A DNA stretch of 64,000 bases from Paenibacillus endophyticus. GTDB taxonomy: Bacteria > Bacillota > Bacilli > Paenibacillales > Paenibacillaceae. The stretch lies in assembly GCF_014192395.1 (NCBI RefSeq), contig NZ_JACHXW010000005.1, positions 62,001-126,000 of the forward strand. The letters run 5' to 3'. The translations under genes were made by a program, and so were the position numbers. Of the stretch, positions 50,202 through 60,312 are shown piece after piece. Under the pieces are notes generated by a model that saw only the letters and a program-made list of their open reading frames with translations, ran no database searches and was not told where the DNA came from. Each line of letters starts with the position of its first letter. Position 1 is the first letter of the stretch.

Positions 50202-50987
50202 TTACATACAAAAAATATGTTTGCCGATCGTCTTAATTTGTGTCCTTGTCCATATCCATTTCGATGTTGCGGTGTCAGGGTTAAAGTAGTAAATGCAGCC
50301 CCCGGATGGATCCCAGCCATTGATTGCATCTTCTACCGCTTCCCTAGCCTTTGCATTTGGCGTGAGCCAAATTTGTCCGTCTGCAACCGCAGTGAACGCG
50401 CCTGGCTGGAAAATAACGCCGTATATCGTATTAGGGAAGCTCTGCGATTTCAGTCGGTTGATAATAACAGCAGCAACAGCAACTTGTCCTTCATAAGGCT
50501 CGCCGCGCGCTTCGCCATAAACGGCGTTGGCCATCATCTGCAGGTCATTCTCGGTCAAGCCTAGACGGTTGGACTTGGCTATTGTCGTCTCTTTGCCAGC
50601 TGAACTTGCTGATTCCTTGCCGCTCGCTTCCGAATTAGATGCTGGCGGGGCAGCTGCAGTAGGCTTCCAGCTCTTTGTAGCTTCCCAAAGCTTAAGCTTT
50701 GTTTTTGCGCCGACGACGCCATCTGACTTCAGACCAAACTTCCACTGAAACCAAGTTACTGCGTTTTTAGTTCCCGTTCCGAACTTCCCGTCTACTTCTC
50801 CTTTGAAATATCCGAGGTGCTTCAGTCGTCCTTGAAGCTCGTTTACGTCTTGTCCGGATGAGCCTACGGTCAAGGTAGCATTGCTAAACGTCTCCGCTGC
50901 CTTCTCCCGATCTCCGTACAGCATCGTAAAAGAGCCAAACAACAACAGCACGATAATCGAGGTTGCCAGAATCAAACGATTTCTCAT
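50202..50987 (-). CDS. sleB: Spore cortex-lytic enzyme SleB
   Basis: 261 residues: signal/anchor (residues 5-25), a peptidoglycan-binding domain (LTVGSSGQDVNELQGRLKHLGYF, DGKFGTGTKNAVTWFQ), a Lys/Ser/Ala linker and the SleB hydrolase domain (NAVYGEARGEPYEGQVAVAAVIINR, FPNTIYGVIFQPGAFTAV). It degrades cortex containing muramic-lactam during germination. A forespore promoter lies upstream. The usual partner ypeB is not adjacent. Confidence 0.93.
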   Translation of the reverse strand: MRNRLILATSIIVLLLFGSFTMLYGDREKAAETFSNATLTVGSSGQDVNELQGRLKHLGYFKGEVDGKFGTGTKNAVTWFQWKFGLKSDGVVGAKTKLKLWEATKSWKPTAAAPPASNSEASGKESASSAGKETTIAKSNRLGLTENDLQMMANAVYGEARGEPYEGQVAVAAVIINRLKSQSFPNTIYGVIFQPGAFTAVADGQIWLTPNAKAREAVEDAINGWDPSGGCIYYFNPDTATSKWIWTRTQIKTIGKHIFCM

Positions 50988-51044
50988 GATGGGATCTGCC
51001 TTTCTCTTGCAAGTTAGTTCGCTTAAGGTAGCGTTACCTAACTT

Positions 51045-51074
51045 TAGTATGAGAAATTCAATCCGCTTCTATGC
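51045..51074 (-). promoter_or_regulatory. Sigma-G (forespore) promoter of sleB
   Basis: GCATA (51074-51070), 18 bases, CATACTA (51051-51045) on the minus strand matches the sigma-G/F pattern GHATR and CATNHTA. It lies between the ftsK stop and the sleB start. Confidence 0.82.
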
Positions 51075-51105
51075 ACTTTATTCCGTATTCGGCATACGAC
51101 AGGGA

Positions 51106-53796
51106 TTACGAGCTAACTTTCCCAGCTTGGAATTGATCCATTGTGATCAGAACTTCCCTTGGCTTGCTTCCTTCGTATGGACCCACGATAGAGCGTGCCT
51201 CCATCTGATCGATCAACCTTGCCGCCCTTGTATATCCAATTCTCATCCTGCGTTGCAGCAGCGACACAGATGCTTGCTTCGCTTCAATGATAATCTGAAC
51301 GGCTTGATCATAGAGTTCATCAAGCATTTCATTTCCTTCCGCCGATTCTTCTTCAACCTCAGGCACAAGATCTTCCTTGTACTCAGCTTCTGCTTGACCA
51401 CGGGCGAAATTAACGAGCGTCTCAACTTCCTGATCCGATAAGAAAGCACCTTGCACCCTGATGGGCTTAGACATGCCAACTGGTAAAAACAGCATATCTC
51501 CACGGCCCAGAAGCTTCTCGGCTCCGACCATATCCAGAATGGTACGAGAATCGACTTGGGAGGATACGCCAAACGCAATGCGCGAAGGTATATTTGCTTT
51601 GATTACGCCTGTAATCACGTCGACAGAAGGCCTCTGCGTCGCAATAATCAGATGAATGCCGGCAGCACGAGCCATTTGGGCTAAGCGGGCAATTGAATCC
51701 TCAACGTCATTGGCAGCAACCATCATCAAATCGGCTAACTCATCCACGATTACAACGATATATGGAAGAACAGCCGCAGGGTTATCCGCCATTAACGTGT
51801 TATAACCCTCAATATTACGCGTAGCAGATTTCGAGAAAAGCTCGTAGCGGCTCTCCATCTCCACGACGATTTTTTTAAGCGCAAGCGATGCTCTTTTTGG
51901 ATTTGTAACGACAGGCGCCAGCAAATGCGGAATGCCGTTATACACATTAAGCTCGACCATCTTCGGATCGATCATCAGAAACTTTACTTCATCCGGAGCC
52001 GCTTTGTACAAGATACTCGTTATGATACCGTTAATACAAACTGACTTACCAGAGCCCGTGGCTCCAGCTACGAGCAAATGGGGCATTTTCGCCAAATTCC
52101 CGACAATAGTCTGACCCGAAATGTCACGTCCGAATGCAATGGACAGCTTGGATGCAGCATTTTGGAAAGTGGCCGTTTCCATTACCTCGCGCATCGTCAC
52201 GACGGATACCTCCATATTCGGAACCTCTATGCCGATAGCCGACTTCCCGGGGATCGGAGCTTCCATACGGATATCCTTAGCGGCGAGCGCTAAAGCGATA
52301 TCATCAGTTAAACCCACAATACGACTAACCTTTACCCCTGTCGCTGGCTGGACCTCATAGCGTGTAACGGCTGGTCCTCTAACAACATCGAGCACCTTCG
52401 CGCGTACGCCGAAGCTTTCTAATGTAGCTTCCAGCTTCCTTCGGGAGTCGTACATATCCGTTGCATCAGCATTTTTGCTCATTAGGTTCGGCTTCGTCAG
52501 CAAAGAAAATGGCGGCAGCTGGTATGGCTTAACGGTCACAGCTTCCTCCGCAGATATTGGACGACGCGGTACCGCTTGCACGTGATTCTCATCCACTTCT
52601 AGTGCCTCTGAACCTGCTTGTAAATTTTCTGATGCTTGCTCGGATGCATCAGGCTCTTCGTTAATATCCGCATCGTCTTCCCAATCATCTGAATCAGAAG
52701 ATTGCATTGACTCCTCAGCTCTAATTGGCGCAATACCGTTCTCAATCCAAGGCGCTTCATCTACGACTTCTGGTATATCGGGGTCAATAATGAAGCCTTT
52801 CTCATCGTTAACCCACGGTTCTGATTGCGTATGTTCAAGCTCATTTGGAACGGGAGCATTATGTATATCAGTACCTGATTTTTCCCAAGGCGCTTCTATC
52901 TCGTTCAGCCATGCCGGCTTGCTCCCTATTGCTGTATCAGCACTGTTTGGCTCAAATACCCAATCATCAAGCCCTTCCTCTTTGGTATCCGATTCCACTT
53001 TGTCAGCGGTAGACCGCCATGAGAAAAACAAGGATCTTCTTTTCTTAGGAGGAGCGGCTACGTAGTCGTCATGCTCGTCATCAATCGTGTCATCGTCGTC
53101 CAATTCACCTTGTCCAGTGCTTCCACTTGCTGCAGCTGACGCTCGTATAGTAGATCGCTTGGCCCATTTGGACGCCAGCAGCTTAAACATGCGCGTACCA
53201 CGGCTGCTTACTACTCTCCCCAGCTCTACATAAGACTTGCCAGTCATGAGCATAATCGAAATCGCAAACATCACGAACATAATGAGTTTCGCACCATAAT
53301 AACCGAATAATGAGAAAAACATGGCGTATTGAATTGCGCCTACGTACCCGCCGCTGATTTCCTTATCGCGGATAGGCAAATCGTTCTCCACTGGAACACT
53401 TATTAATAACAGCTGCAGATCGCTGCTTAACTGCTTAAATATTAACGTTCCGGTGAGATCTACGGTAGGACTAAGTTTTTGTTCAATTTCAGAGATCGAG
53501 CTCATCAATGTGAAAGCAAGCACCAAAATAAGCAAGCCTGTCCGCTTATTCGTCCATCCTTTGGGCCAAGCCCGTTTAATCATAACCGTTAATCCAATCA
53601 CAATACCGACTACTGCGAGCACAAAATAAAACTTGCCGAGCACAAGTCCAAATAATTTGGATAACGAGCGCCCGACAGCCGCTTCCCCGGAGAGAGCAAT
53701 AATGGAGATCGTAATAAGCAAAATGCCGTATACTTCGTATTTTAGGTTAGTACCTAATGATTTTCTTCGTCTCTTTTTTTTAGCCAATTCGGTCAC
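51106..53796 (-). CDS. spoIIIE: DNA translocase FtsK/SpoIIIE
   Basis: 896 residues. Four membrane helices lie within 20-190, an acidic linker runs about 195-430, then the motor domain with Walker [11 protein letters not shown] (near 565), Walker [15 protein letters not shown] and the C-terminal gamma DNA-reading domain ([18 protein letters not shown]). It pumps the chromosome into the forespore. The linker is rich in Asp/Glu and holds recurring Pro-Trp motifs (APWEK, EPWVN, APWIEN), longer than in B. subtilis. It follows ylzJ. Confidence 0.95.
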   Translation of the reverse strand: MTELAKKKRRRKSLGTNLKYEVYGILLITISIIALSGEAAVGRSLSKLFGLVLGKFYFVLAVVGIVIGLTVMIKRAWPKGWTNKRTGLLILVLAFTLMSSISEIEQKLSPTVDLTGTLIFKQLSSDLQLLLISVPVENDLPIRDKEISGGYVGAIQYAMFFSLFGYYGAKLIMFVMFAISIMLMTGKSYVELGRVVSSRGTRMFKLLASKWAKRSTIRASAAASGSTGQGELDDDDTIDDEHDDYVAAPPKKRRSLFFSWRSTADKVESDTKEEGLDDWVFEPNSADTAIGSKPAWLNEIEAPWEKSGTDIHNAPVPNELEHTQSEPWVNDEKGFIIDPDIPEVVDEAPWIENGIAPIRAEESMQSSDSDDWEDDADINEEPDASEQASENLQAGSEALEVDENHVQAVPRRPISAEEAVTVKPYQLPPFSLLTKPNLMSKNADATDMYDSRRKLEATLESFGVRAKVLDVVRGPAVTRYEVQPATGVKVSRIVGLTDDIALALAAKDIRMEAPIPGKSAIGIEVPNMEVSVVTMREVMETATFQNAASKLSIAFGRDISGQTIVGNLAKMPHLLVAGATGSGKSVCINGIITSILYKAAPDEVKFLMIDPKMVELNVYNGIPHLLAPVVTNPKRASLALKKIVVEMESRYELFSKSATRNIEGYNTLMADNPAAVLPYIVVIVDELADLMMVAANDVEDSIARLAQMARAAGIHLIIATQRPSVDVITGVIKANIPSRIAFGVSSQVDSRTILDMVGAEKLLGRGDMLFLPVGMSKPIRVQGAFLSDQEVETLVNFARGQAEAEYKEDLVPEVEEESAEGNEMLDELYDQAVQIIIEAKQASVSLLQRRMRIGYTRAARLIDQMEARSIVGPYEGSKPREVLITMDQFQAGKVSS

Positions 53797-53867
53797 CTCT
53801 GGTAAAAGATTATACCATAGGTGGGCAATTGTTCCTATGAGACATTCGTACGAACATCCGTTTGGCG

Positions 53868-54080
53868 TTATCGATATTGAATAATAGTACCTGGCGTGAA
53901 TTGCGGGTTCAAATAATCATCTAGGCCACACTCGATTAACCTAACAATTTTCCCCATCCCAGGAGCAATGGGAATGACCTGCATTTTAACTCCGCTTGTC
54001 CATATCTCCTGCATGCTTTCCCTATCGTCATGAAAACCCTCGAGAACGACTTCTAAAGGCATATTCGTATAAAGCGTCAT
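53868..54080 (-). CDS. ylzJ: YlzJ-like family protein
   Basis: 70 residues: [36 protein letters not shown] and PGTIIQYR match the small YlzJ-like family found between tepA and spoIIIE in Bacillales. Function unknown. ATG 54080 overlaps the tepA stop as ATGA. Confidence 0.88.
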   Translation of the reverse strand: MTLYTNMPLEVVLEGFHDDRESMQEIWTSGVKMQVIPIAPGMGKIVRLIECGLDDYLNPQFTPGTIIQYR

Positions 54081-54829
54081 TGGAGCGTCACCTCCACTTT
54101 GCTTTGCTTGGCCGCTTCAATTCGATTATTCAGCTCTTTGAGCGCTTCTCCTAAACCGCCAACGGCATCAATTAGCCCGTGCTTTACTGCATCGGAACCA
54201 ATAACCGTCGTACCAATATCACGCGTGAGCTCACCTGTCTTGAACATCAGCTCTTTGAAGATATGCTCGGACACATTAGAATGCGAGGTTACAAAACGTA
54301 CGACACGCTCCTGCATCTTATCCAAATACTCAAACGTTTGCGGGACTCCGATCACTAATCCGTTCAGCCTTATCGGGTGAATCGTCATTGTCGCGGTTTC
54401 AGCGATAAAAGACATATCTCCTGCAACAGCGATCGGGACGCCAATGGAATGACCGCCGCCAAGGACAAGCGTGACCGTAGGTTTCGTTAAAGATGAGATC
54501 ATTTCGGCTATGGCTAGTCCTGCTTCCACGTCACCGCCGACTGTATTGAGCACAATAAATATGCCTTCAATTTTATGATTTTGTTCTGCTGCGACTAGCT
54601 GAGGAATAAGATGCTCGTACTTGGTCGTTTTATTCTGCGGCGGTAATACAAGGTGACCCTCTACTTGCCCGATAATCGTCATACAAAATATGTTTGATTC
54701 CGTCATTGCTGGTGTCGCGGTCTGACCTAGCTGTTGAATCGTTTCAACGACAGCACTTGCTTTCCTTTTGTCATCTGCATTTGGTTCGGGCAGCTCTGCT
54801 GTAATATCCATACGTGAATGCCAATACAT
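54077..54829 (-). CDS. tepA: ClpP-like serine protease TepA
   Basis: 250 residues from ATG 54829 (MYWHSRMDI), GAGGGGG 7 bases upstream; the frame opens at 54964 inside a promoter/terminator region. ClpP-like core: [21 protein letters not shown], the active-site Ser in [16 protein letters not shown] and catalytic His in MTIHPIRL. In B. subtilis the homologue YmfB/TepA helps degrade small acid-soluble spore proteins and is made in the forespore, as I recall. A sigma-G-like promoter at 54862-54890 agrees with this. Confidence 0.92.
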   Translation of the reverse strand: MYWHSRMDITAELPEPNADDKRKASAVVETIQQLGQTATPAMTESNIFCMTIIGQVEGHLVLPPQNKTTKYEHLIPQLVAAEQNHKIEGIFIVLNTVGGDVEAGLAIAEMISSLTKPTVTLVLGGGHSIGVPIAVAGDMSFIAETATMTIHPIRLNGLVIGVPQTFEYLDKMQERVVRFVTSHSNVSEHIFKELMFKTGELTRDIGTTVIGSDAVKHGLIDAVGGLGEALKELNNRIEAAKQSKVEVTLQ

Positions 54830-54861
54830 GTACAATCCCCCTCTTGTGATATTGCTTGTCA

Positions 54862-54890
54862 TAGTATGGGGTCTCTCGTCGAATTTATGC
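54862..54890 (-). promoter_or_regulatory. Sigma-G-like promoter of tepA
   Basis: GCATA (54890-54886), 17 bases, CATACTA (54868-54862) on the minus strand. One base shorter spacer than at sleB. Start about 25 bases before the tepA ATG. Confidence 0.7.
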
Positions 54891-54917
54891 AGTTGCAACC
54901 CATCTGTTAGCAGATAT

Positions 54918-54973
54918 AAAAAAAGAATCGCTTGTATCCGCCGCGGCAATTGCGGAGTGGACAAGTGATTCTC
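54918..54973 (-). terminator. Intrinsic terminator after the RNase J gene
   Basis: AGAATCaCTTGT pairs with ACAAGcGATTCT with an inner CCGC/GCGG hairpin, then seven T on the minus strand. Confidence 0.9.
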
Positions 54974-54993
54974 TTCTTTTTAAAATTATTGTA

Positions 54994-56673
54994 TTATACT
55001 TCCATTATAATAGGCAGGATCATTGGACGACGACGGGTTTGCTCGTACAAAAAGCGACCAAGCGCATCCTTCACATTCGTCTTAAGCGAAGCCCATTCAT
55101 TGACTTTATCATTCATCAAACGTGTTAAAGTCGATGTAACAATGCGGTTCGCCTCATCAAGAAGACCTTCGGACTCCCGTACGTAGACGAAACCACGCGA
55201 GATAATATCCGGACCAGACAAGATCGCTCCGTCTTGCTTGCTGAGTGTAACAACAACGACTAGAATACCGTCCTGCGAAAGCAGCTTGCGGTCACGCAAT
55301 ACGATATTACCAACGTCGCCGACGCCCAAACCGTCAATCAGAACGTTACCTGCTTGTACTTTCGACCCTTTGCGACCGTTTCCGTTCTGGAATTCGACAG
55401 TATCTCCGTTATCAATAACGAAAATGTTCTCACGTTCAATGCCGATTGCTTCTCCCAGCTTCGCATGTTGACGAAGCATACGGTACTCACCATGAATCGG
55501 AATAAAATATTTCGGTTTGATGAGGTTAAGCATTAGTTTCAGTTCTTCTTGGCTGCCGTGACCGGATACGTGAACGCCGGATACCGAACCGTTGCCATAG
55601 ATGACATTCGCGCCAAGACGGAATAATTCATCGACTGTACGACCAACATAACGTTCGTTACCTGGAATAGGCGTTGCTGCAATGATAACGGTATCGCCAG
55701 GAAGGATATCCACCTTGCGGTGAGTGGAGCGTGCCATGCGCGTAAGCGCCGACATCGGCTCGCCTTGACTGCCTGTACATAAAATAACGACGCGATCAGC
55801 TGCAAGCTTATTGACTTCCTCCGGCTCGATAATCATGCCTTCTGGAATATTCAAGTAACCAAGATCGGATGCAATGCCAACAACATTAACCATGCTGCGT
55901 CCGACAACAGCGATTTTGCGTTTTGTCGCGATGGCAGCGTTAATGATTTGTTGAATACGGTGAACGTTCGACGCGAATGTCGCAACAACAACGCGCTGTG
56001 ATGATTTGCGGAAAATATCTTCAAGGTTGTCTCCAACCTGAGCTTCCGACGGTGTGTAGCCAGGGCGCTCAGCGTTCGTACTATCGGATAAAAGTGCCAA
56101 TACGCCACGTTTTCCGATTTCGGCAATGCGTTGCAAGTCTGCAAACTGTTCATTAACCGGAGTATGATCAAACTTAAAGTCACCTGTATGGACAACAGTA
56201 CCTTCCGGGGTGTCTAAGCTAACGCCAACGGAATCTGGGATACTGTGGTTTGTTCTGAAGAATGACGCACGGATGGTTCCTAATTGAATTTCGCTGTCTG
56301 CGTTGATAAGAATACGCTTCGTTTCTCCAAGCAAGCTAGCTTCCTTCAATTTCCCTTCAATTAGGCCCATTGTAAGTTTTGTAGCATATAACGGAACATT
56401 TAGGCTTTTCAATACATATGGCAATCCGCCGATGTGGTCTTCATGACCATGCGTAATAATAATTCCGCGAACTTTGTCGCGATTTTCAGTAAGGTAGGAG
56501 ATATCGGGTATTACAATATCAATCCCGAGCATGTCCTCTTCTGGAAACTTCAAGCCCGAGTCAACGACAACGATGTCATTGTTATACTGGATAACGTACA
56601 TATTTTTTCCGATTTCGCCTACTCCGCCTAGTGCAAAAATGAGCAGTTTATCCTGGTTGTTCTTCTTAGACAA
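54994..56673 (-). CDS. rnjB: Ribonuclease J (RnjB position)
   Basis: 559 residues: metallo-beta-lactamase core with ITHGHEDHIGGLP, VHTGDFKFDHTP, the beta-CASP region SDSTNAERPG, VVATFASNVHRIQQ and CTGSQGEP, and HGEYRML near 390, then the RNase J C-terminal domain. It has 5' exo- and endonuclease activity on RNA. Start is TTG 56673 with AAGGAGG 10 bases upstream. Gene order dapA-rnj-tepA matches B. subtilis rnjB (ymfA). A long hairpin-rich leader precedes it. Confidence 0.94.
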   Translation of the reverse strand: MSKKNNQDKLLIFALGGVGEIGKNMYVIQYNNDIVVVDSGLKFPEEDMLGIDIVIPDISYLTENRDKVRGIIITHGHEDHIGGLPYVLKSLNVPLYATKLTMGLIEGKLKEASLLGETKRILINADSEIQLGTIRASFFRTNHSIPDSVGVSLDTPEGTVVHTGDFKFDHTPVNEQFADLQRIAEIGKRGVLALLSDSTNAERPGYTPSEAQVGDNLEDIFRKSSQRVVVATFASNVHRIQQIINAAIATKRKIAVVGRSMVNVVGIASDLGYLNIPEGMIIEPEEVNKLAADRVVILCTGSQGEPMSALTRMARSTHRKVDILPGDTVIIAATPIPGNERYVGRTVDELFRLGANVIYGNGSVSGVHVSGHGSQEELKLMLNLIKPKYFIPIHGEYRMLRQHAKLGEAIGIERENIFVIDNGDTVEFQNGNGRKGSKVQAGNVLIDGLGVGDVGNIVLRDRKLLSQDGILVVVVTLSKQDGAILSGPDIISRGFVYVRESEGLLDEANRIVTSTLTRLMNDKVNEWASLKTNVKDALGRFLYEQTRRRPMILPIIMEV

Positions 56674-56689
56674 GTGTATCTTTCCTCCT

Positions 56690-56925
56690 TAAAATTTTGC
56701 GAAGCGAAAACCGCTTCGTAATCATCTGTTAAATTTGTCGAAGCAATTTCGCTTCAGAGCATCTGATTATTTTTGCGAAGCTAGAATGGCCTCGTAATTA
56801 TTGTGTTTATATGGAAAAGCAAAGCTAAACATTACTTATCCATAGGTGTTGTGATGCCGAACTTCTCGCTACCTATGCACGTGTTTCGTCAGATGCCGCT
56901 CTGACGTTAAGTTCATTTCCAAATA
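56690..56925 (-). promoter_or_regulatory. Long structured leader of the RNase J gene
   Basis: About 270 bases separate the predicted start (near 56945) from TTG 56673. Hairpins seen: CGTCAGA/TCTGACG (56887-56893 with 56900-56906, perfect), CATAGGT/ACCTATG (56841-56847 with 56871-56877), and three related units built on GCGAAGC near 56775, 56740 and 56700, the last a perfect 7-bp hairpin CGAAGCG/CGCTTCG. No ORF with a ribosome site was seen in it. A cis-acting regulatory role is inference. Confidence 0.55.
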
Positions 56926-56951
56926 TTTGCCGCACCCAGTCACTTGAAATC

Positions 56952-56981
56952 ATTATACATGAAGAAAAAGCTGGAATACAA
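56952..56981 (-). promoter_or_regulatory. Sigma-A promoter of the RNase J gene
   Basis: TTGTAT (56981-56976), 18 bases, TATAAT (56957-56952), with an extended TG at -14. Confidence 0.75.
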
Positions 56982-57017
56982 GTGAAACACGATATTGCTA
57001 TTTTGAATTAGGTTTCC

Positions 57018-57053
57018 CCAAAAAATAAAACCGATGCTGGACGCACCGGCTGG
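57018..57053 (-). terminator. Intrinsic terminator after dapA
   Basis: CCGGTGC / GCATCGG stem, loop of 5, followed by TTTTATTTTTT on the minus strand. Confidence 0.82.
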
Positions 57054-57072
57054 GATAACTAAAATCGAATAA

Positions 57073-57948
57073 TTATGCCAATAAATTGCGTAGGAATGCG
57101 GCCTCAGCTTCATTAACGGTAACGAGCGGCAATCGAACCCCGCCAACTGAAACGCCTTTTAAGCCTAATGCATATTTTACTGCCACTGGGTTAGGCACAG
57201 GATGCGGACAGTAGAATAGACCTTTGAACACAGGCAGCAGCATTCCGTTAATACGAGCAGCCTCCTGAACATTGCCGTCTAAATGAGCTTGAATAAGCTC
57301 TTTCATCTGAACGCCCACGATATGACTAGCTACGCTGATAATACCATAGCCGCCTACAGCCAAAGACGGCAGCGTCGCGCTGTCATCACCGCTGTATACT
57401 CTAAAGCCTTCAGGTGCTCCGCTAATAATTTGCGACAGCTGTTCCGTATTAGCACAATCCTTTGTCGCAATAATATTGTCGATTTGAGCTAAACGAAGCG
57501 TTGTATCCGCAGAGATATTTACGCCTGTACGGCCTTCCACGTTATACAAAATAATCGGCAGAGTCGTTGCTTCTGCGATTGCTTTGAAATGCTGGAAGAG
57601 TCCTTCTTGGCTAGGACGATTGTAATAAGGTGCGACAAGCAGGATTCCATCAACGCCAGCAGCTTCAGCATCTTGGGTCAAATGGATGGAATGGGCCGTA
57701 TTGTTGCTGCCTGTACCTGCAATAATTTTGCAGCGTCCGTTTGCATGCTTGACAGCAAATCGGAACAGTTCCAGTTTCTCCTCATCGGAAAGAGTCGGTG
57801 ATTCACCAGTCGTACCTGACACGACAAGGCTGTCGCTCTGCTGTTCCTCAATTAAATAATCGATCAATTGGCCCGTTTTTTGCCAATCAATATGACCATC
57901 CCCATCAAATGGTGTAACCATTGCGGTAATCAGTCTTCCAAATTCCAT
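57073..57948 (-). CDS. dapA: 4-hydroxy-tetrahydrodipicolinate synthase
   Basis: 291 residues, TIM barrel. Condenses pyruvate with aspartate semialdehyde. Substrate site GTTGESPTL, catalytic Tyr in ILYNVEGRTGVN (Glu where Pro is usual) and Schiff-base Lys in IIATKDCAN. The C-terminus has GLFYCPHPVPNPVAVKYAL. It gives dihydrodipicolinate for both lysine/diaminopimelate and, with SpoVFAB, dipicolinate. It closes the spoVFA-spoVFB-asd-dapG-dapA series. Confidence 0.96.
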   Translation of the reverse strand: MEFGRLITAMVTPFDGDGHIDWQKTGQLIDYLIEEQQSDSLVVSGTTGESPTLSDEEKLELFRFAVKHANGRCKIIAGTGSNNTAHSIHLTQDAEAAGVDGILLVAPYYNRPSQEGLFQHFKAIAEATTLPIILYNVEGRTGVNISADTTLRLAQIDNIIATKDCANTEQLSQIISGAPEGFRVYSGDDSATLPSLAVGGYGIISVASHIVGVQMKELIQAHLDGNVQEAARINGMLLPVFKGLFYCPHPVPNPVAVKYALGLKGVSVGGVRLPLVTVNEAEAAFLRNLLA

Positions 57949-57975
57949 CTGAATTCCTCCTAAAAGTGTTGCTCT

Positions 57976-59190
57976 CTATCGATGAAGCTCGAACTTCGCG
58001 TGGAGAGAACGAAGTGCCTCAGCCATATCCGCTTCACGAACGAGCACCCAAATCGTTGTATTTGAATCAGCAGATTGCATAATGGAAATCCCTTGCTCCG
58101 TCAGCGCTTCCACGATACGTGCCATAACGCCGGGTTCCCCGTTCATTCCTCCGCCTATTACAGATACTTTTGCACAGCCATTAATGGCAGAAGGGGCAAA
58201 ACCAGCCTCTACCAATACCTTTACTGCTCGTTCTGCATCTTGGTCAAAAACAGTATATATTGCACCGCTAGGCGTCACATTAATAAAGTCTACGCTAATA
58301 CGATGCTTAGCCATCGATTGAAAAACCTGTAGCTGTACGTCATTTCGGCCTTCAATCGCTTTCACTGAAATCTGGGTAATCCCAGAAACGTGAGCAATGC
58401 CGGTAACATGCCTATCCTTGACAGATAGCTCTGCTTTCAGCTCAGCTGAATCCGTAACAAGCGTTCCAGTTTCTTTGGAAAATGTTGATCTTACACGCAG
58501 CGGTATGCGTGCTTGCTGTGCAATCTCCACAGCACGAGGATGAATGACCTTCGCGCCTTGCCTAGCCATATTGCAGATTTCAGCATAACTCACTACAGGC
58601 AATGGTTTCGCTTCCTCAACAATTCGAGGATCGGCTGTCAATATGCCATTCACATCCGTATAGATATCAACCATCTCTGCTCGAAGCGCTGCTCCTAGAG
58701 CTGTAGCCGAAGTGTCGCTGCCGCCTCGTCCTAGTGTTGTCGTATCGCCATGCGCCGTGCTTCCTTGAAAGCCCGTTATAATAACGACGGTACCTTCCCG
58801 CAAATGTGCAAGCACCTTTTCTGGTCGGATTTCTTTAATCCGTGCATGCCCGTACTGCTCGTCAGTCATCATGCCCGCCTGTCCGCCAGTGAGGACAACG
58901 GAAGAAATCCCGCTCGCATGGAGTAAGCTGCATAAAGCAGCTGCGGAAATAATCTCTCCGCAGCCAAGCAGCATATCTCGCTCGCGAGCCGGCAAGCTGT
59001 CGCCATTATCACGTATCATCTGCAATAAAGTATCTGTTGCATAAGGATCACCCTTGCGTCCCATAGCGGAGACAACAACGACAATGGCAAAACCATCGTT
59101 TCGTTCTCTAGTAATATGTTCGATCACATGTTCTCTGGCATCATTGGTAGATAGTGAAGTGCCCCCGAATTTCTGAATCAGGATGCGCAT
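57976..59190 (-). CDS. dapG: Aspartate kinase I (DapG)
   Basis: 404 residues from ATG 59190 (MRILIQKFGGTS), GGAGG 8 bases upstream; the open frame starts at 59205. Kinase motifs QKFGGTSL, VVSAMGRKGDPYATD, TLGRGGSDTSATAL and VYTDV-like YTDVNGILTADPRIV, then two ACT domains (VSGITQISVKAIEG, CAKVSVIGGGMNGEPGVMARI). It phosphorylates aspartate and in B. subtilis DapG is the diaminopimelate-sensitive isozyme. It acts with Asd and DapA, encoded on both sides. Confidence 0.95.
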   Translation of the reverse strand: MRILIQKFGGTSLSTNDAREHVIEHITRERNDGFAIVVVVSAMGRKGDPYATDTLLQMIRDNGDSLPARERDMLLGCGEIISAAALCSLLHASGISSVVLTGGQAGMMTDEQYGHARIKEIRPEKVLAHLREGTVVIITGFQGSTAHGDTTTLGRGGSDTSATALGAALRAEMVDIYTDVNGILTADPRIVEEAKPLPVVSYAEICNMARQGAKVIHPRAVEIAQQARIPLRVRSTFSKETGTLVTDSAELKAELSVKDRHVTGIAHVSGITQISVKAIEGRNDVQLQVFQSMAKHRISVDFINVTPSGAIYTVFDQDAERAVKVLVEAGFAPSAINGCAKVSVIGGGMNGEPGVMARIVEALTEQGISIMQSADSNTTIWVLVREADMAEALRSLHAKFELHR

Positions 59191-59247
59191 AATATAATCC
59201 TCCATGATCGATCCCAGGAAAAAGCAAACAATGACCTGCTTAATACA

Positions 59248-60282
59248 TTAACCTTTTGAAATATGTTCTGCGATTTGTACGGCATTCCATGCTGCGCCTT
59301 TGAGCAGGTTATCGGATACAATCCACATATTAAGTCCGCGCTCAAACCCAAGATCGCGTCTCAAGCGACCAACAAAAACATCCGGCTTGCCGGCAGCCTC
59401 AGTCGCTAGAGGGTACTGCTGATTTGCTGGATCATCAACAAGCGTTACGCCCGGTGCGTCCGCAAGCAGCTGTTTAACCTCTTCCAAATCGTAGTCGTTT
59501 TTAAGTTCCACATAAACAGATTCCGAATGCCCGTATACAACAGGAATACGAACGCAAGTCGCCGTAACCTGAATCGACTCGTCACCCATAATCTTTTTTG
59601 TTTCGCGAACCATTTTCATTTCTTCTAGCGTATAGCCGTTGTCCTGGAACTTATCAATCTGTGGAATCGCATTGAATGCAATTTGATGCTTAACAGGCAA
59701 TGAACCCACAGGTAGAATAGCGGGATTTACTTCTTCTCCATTCAACGAGGCAGTTGTCTGACGAAGCAGCTCATCGATTGCAAGGCTCCCGGCGCCGGAT
59801 ACTGCTTGATACGTAGATACGATAATGCGTGCTATTCCGTAACGATCTTGAAGCGGCTTAAGCGCAGCTACCATTTGGATAGTGGAACAATTGGGATTAG
59901 CGATTATACCCTTATGCTCGCTAATCTTCTCTAGATTGACTTCAGGGACGACAAGAGGAGTATTCTCGTCCATACGAAATGCATTCGTATTGTCAATACA
60001 TACTGCTCCATGCTCAACCGCATGAGGCGCAAGCGCTTTTGTTACGTCGCCGCCCGCGCTGAACAACGCGATTTCAATGCCTTTGAAGCTATCAGGTGTT
60101 GCTTCTTCAACCGTATGCTCCTGACCTTTAAAGGTAATGATTTTACCTGCGGAACGGGCAGAAGATAATAGCTTTAATTGTTTGATAGGGAAGTTTCTGG
60201 ACTCGAGTAAATGTAGTATTTGTTCTCCAACTGCGCCTGTTGCACCAACCACTGCAACATTAAACAATCGCTGATTCGACAT
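59248..60282 (-). CDS. asd: Aspartate-semialdehyde dehydrogenase
   Basis: 344 residues from ATG 60282 (MSNQRLFNVAVVGATG), GGGGAG 10 bases upstream; the frame opens at 60306. NADPH motif GATGAVGEQIL, catalytic Cys in IANPNCSTIQM, and active-site His in RIPVVYGHSES. It reduces aspartyl phosphate to the semialdehyde used by DapA. It follows spoVFB by 30 bases and probably shares its transcript. Confidence 0.96.
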   Translation of the reverse strand: MSNQRLFNVAVVGATGAVGEQILHLLESRNFPIKQLKLLSSARSAGKIITFKGQEHTVEEATPDSFKGIEIALFSAGGDVTKALAPHAVEHGAVCIDNTNAFRMDENTPLVVPEVNLEKISEHKGIIANPNCSTIQMVAALKPLQDRYGIARIIVSTYQAVSGAGSLAIDELLRQTTASLNGEEVNPAILPVGSLPVKHQIAFNAIPQIDKFQDNGYTLEEMKMVRETKKIMGDESIQVTATCVRIPVVYGHSESVYVELKNDYDLEEVKQLLADAPGVTLVDDPANQQYPLATEAAGKPDVFVGRLRRDLGFERGLNMWIVSDNLLKGAAWNAVQIAEHISKG

Positions 60283-60312
60283 TTGTAGTCGTCTCCCCTC
60301 GTCCATCTGTCC

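Noticed and set aside
51026..51040. Short AGGTA-GCGT-TACCT palindrome near the sleB promoter
   Set aside because: Only 5-bp arms; too short to support an operator call.
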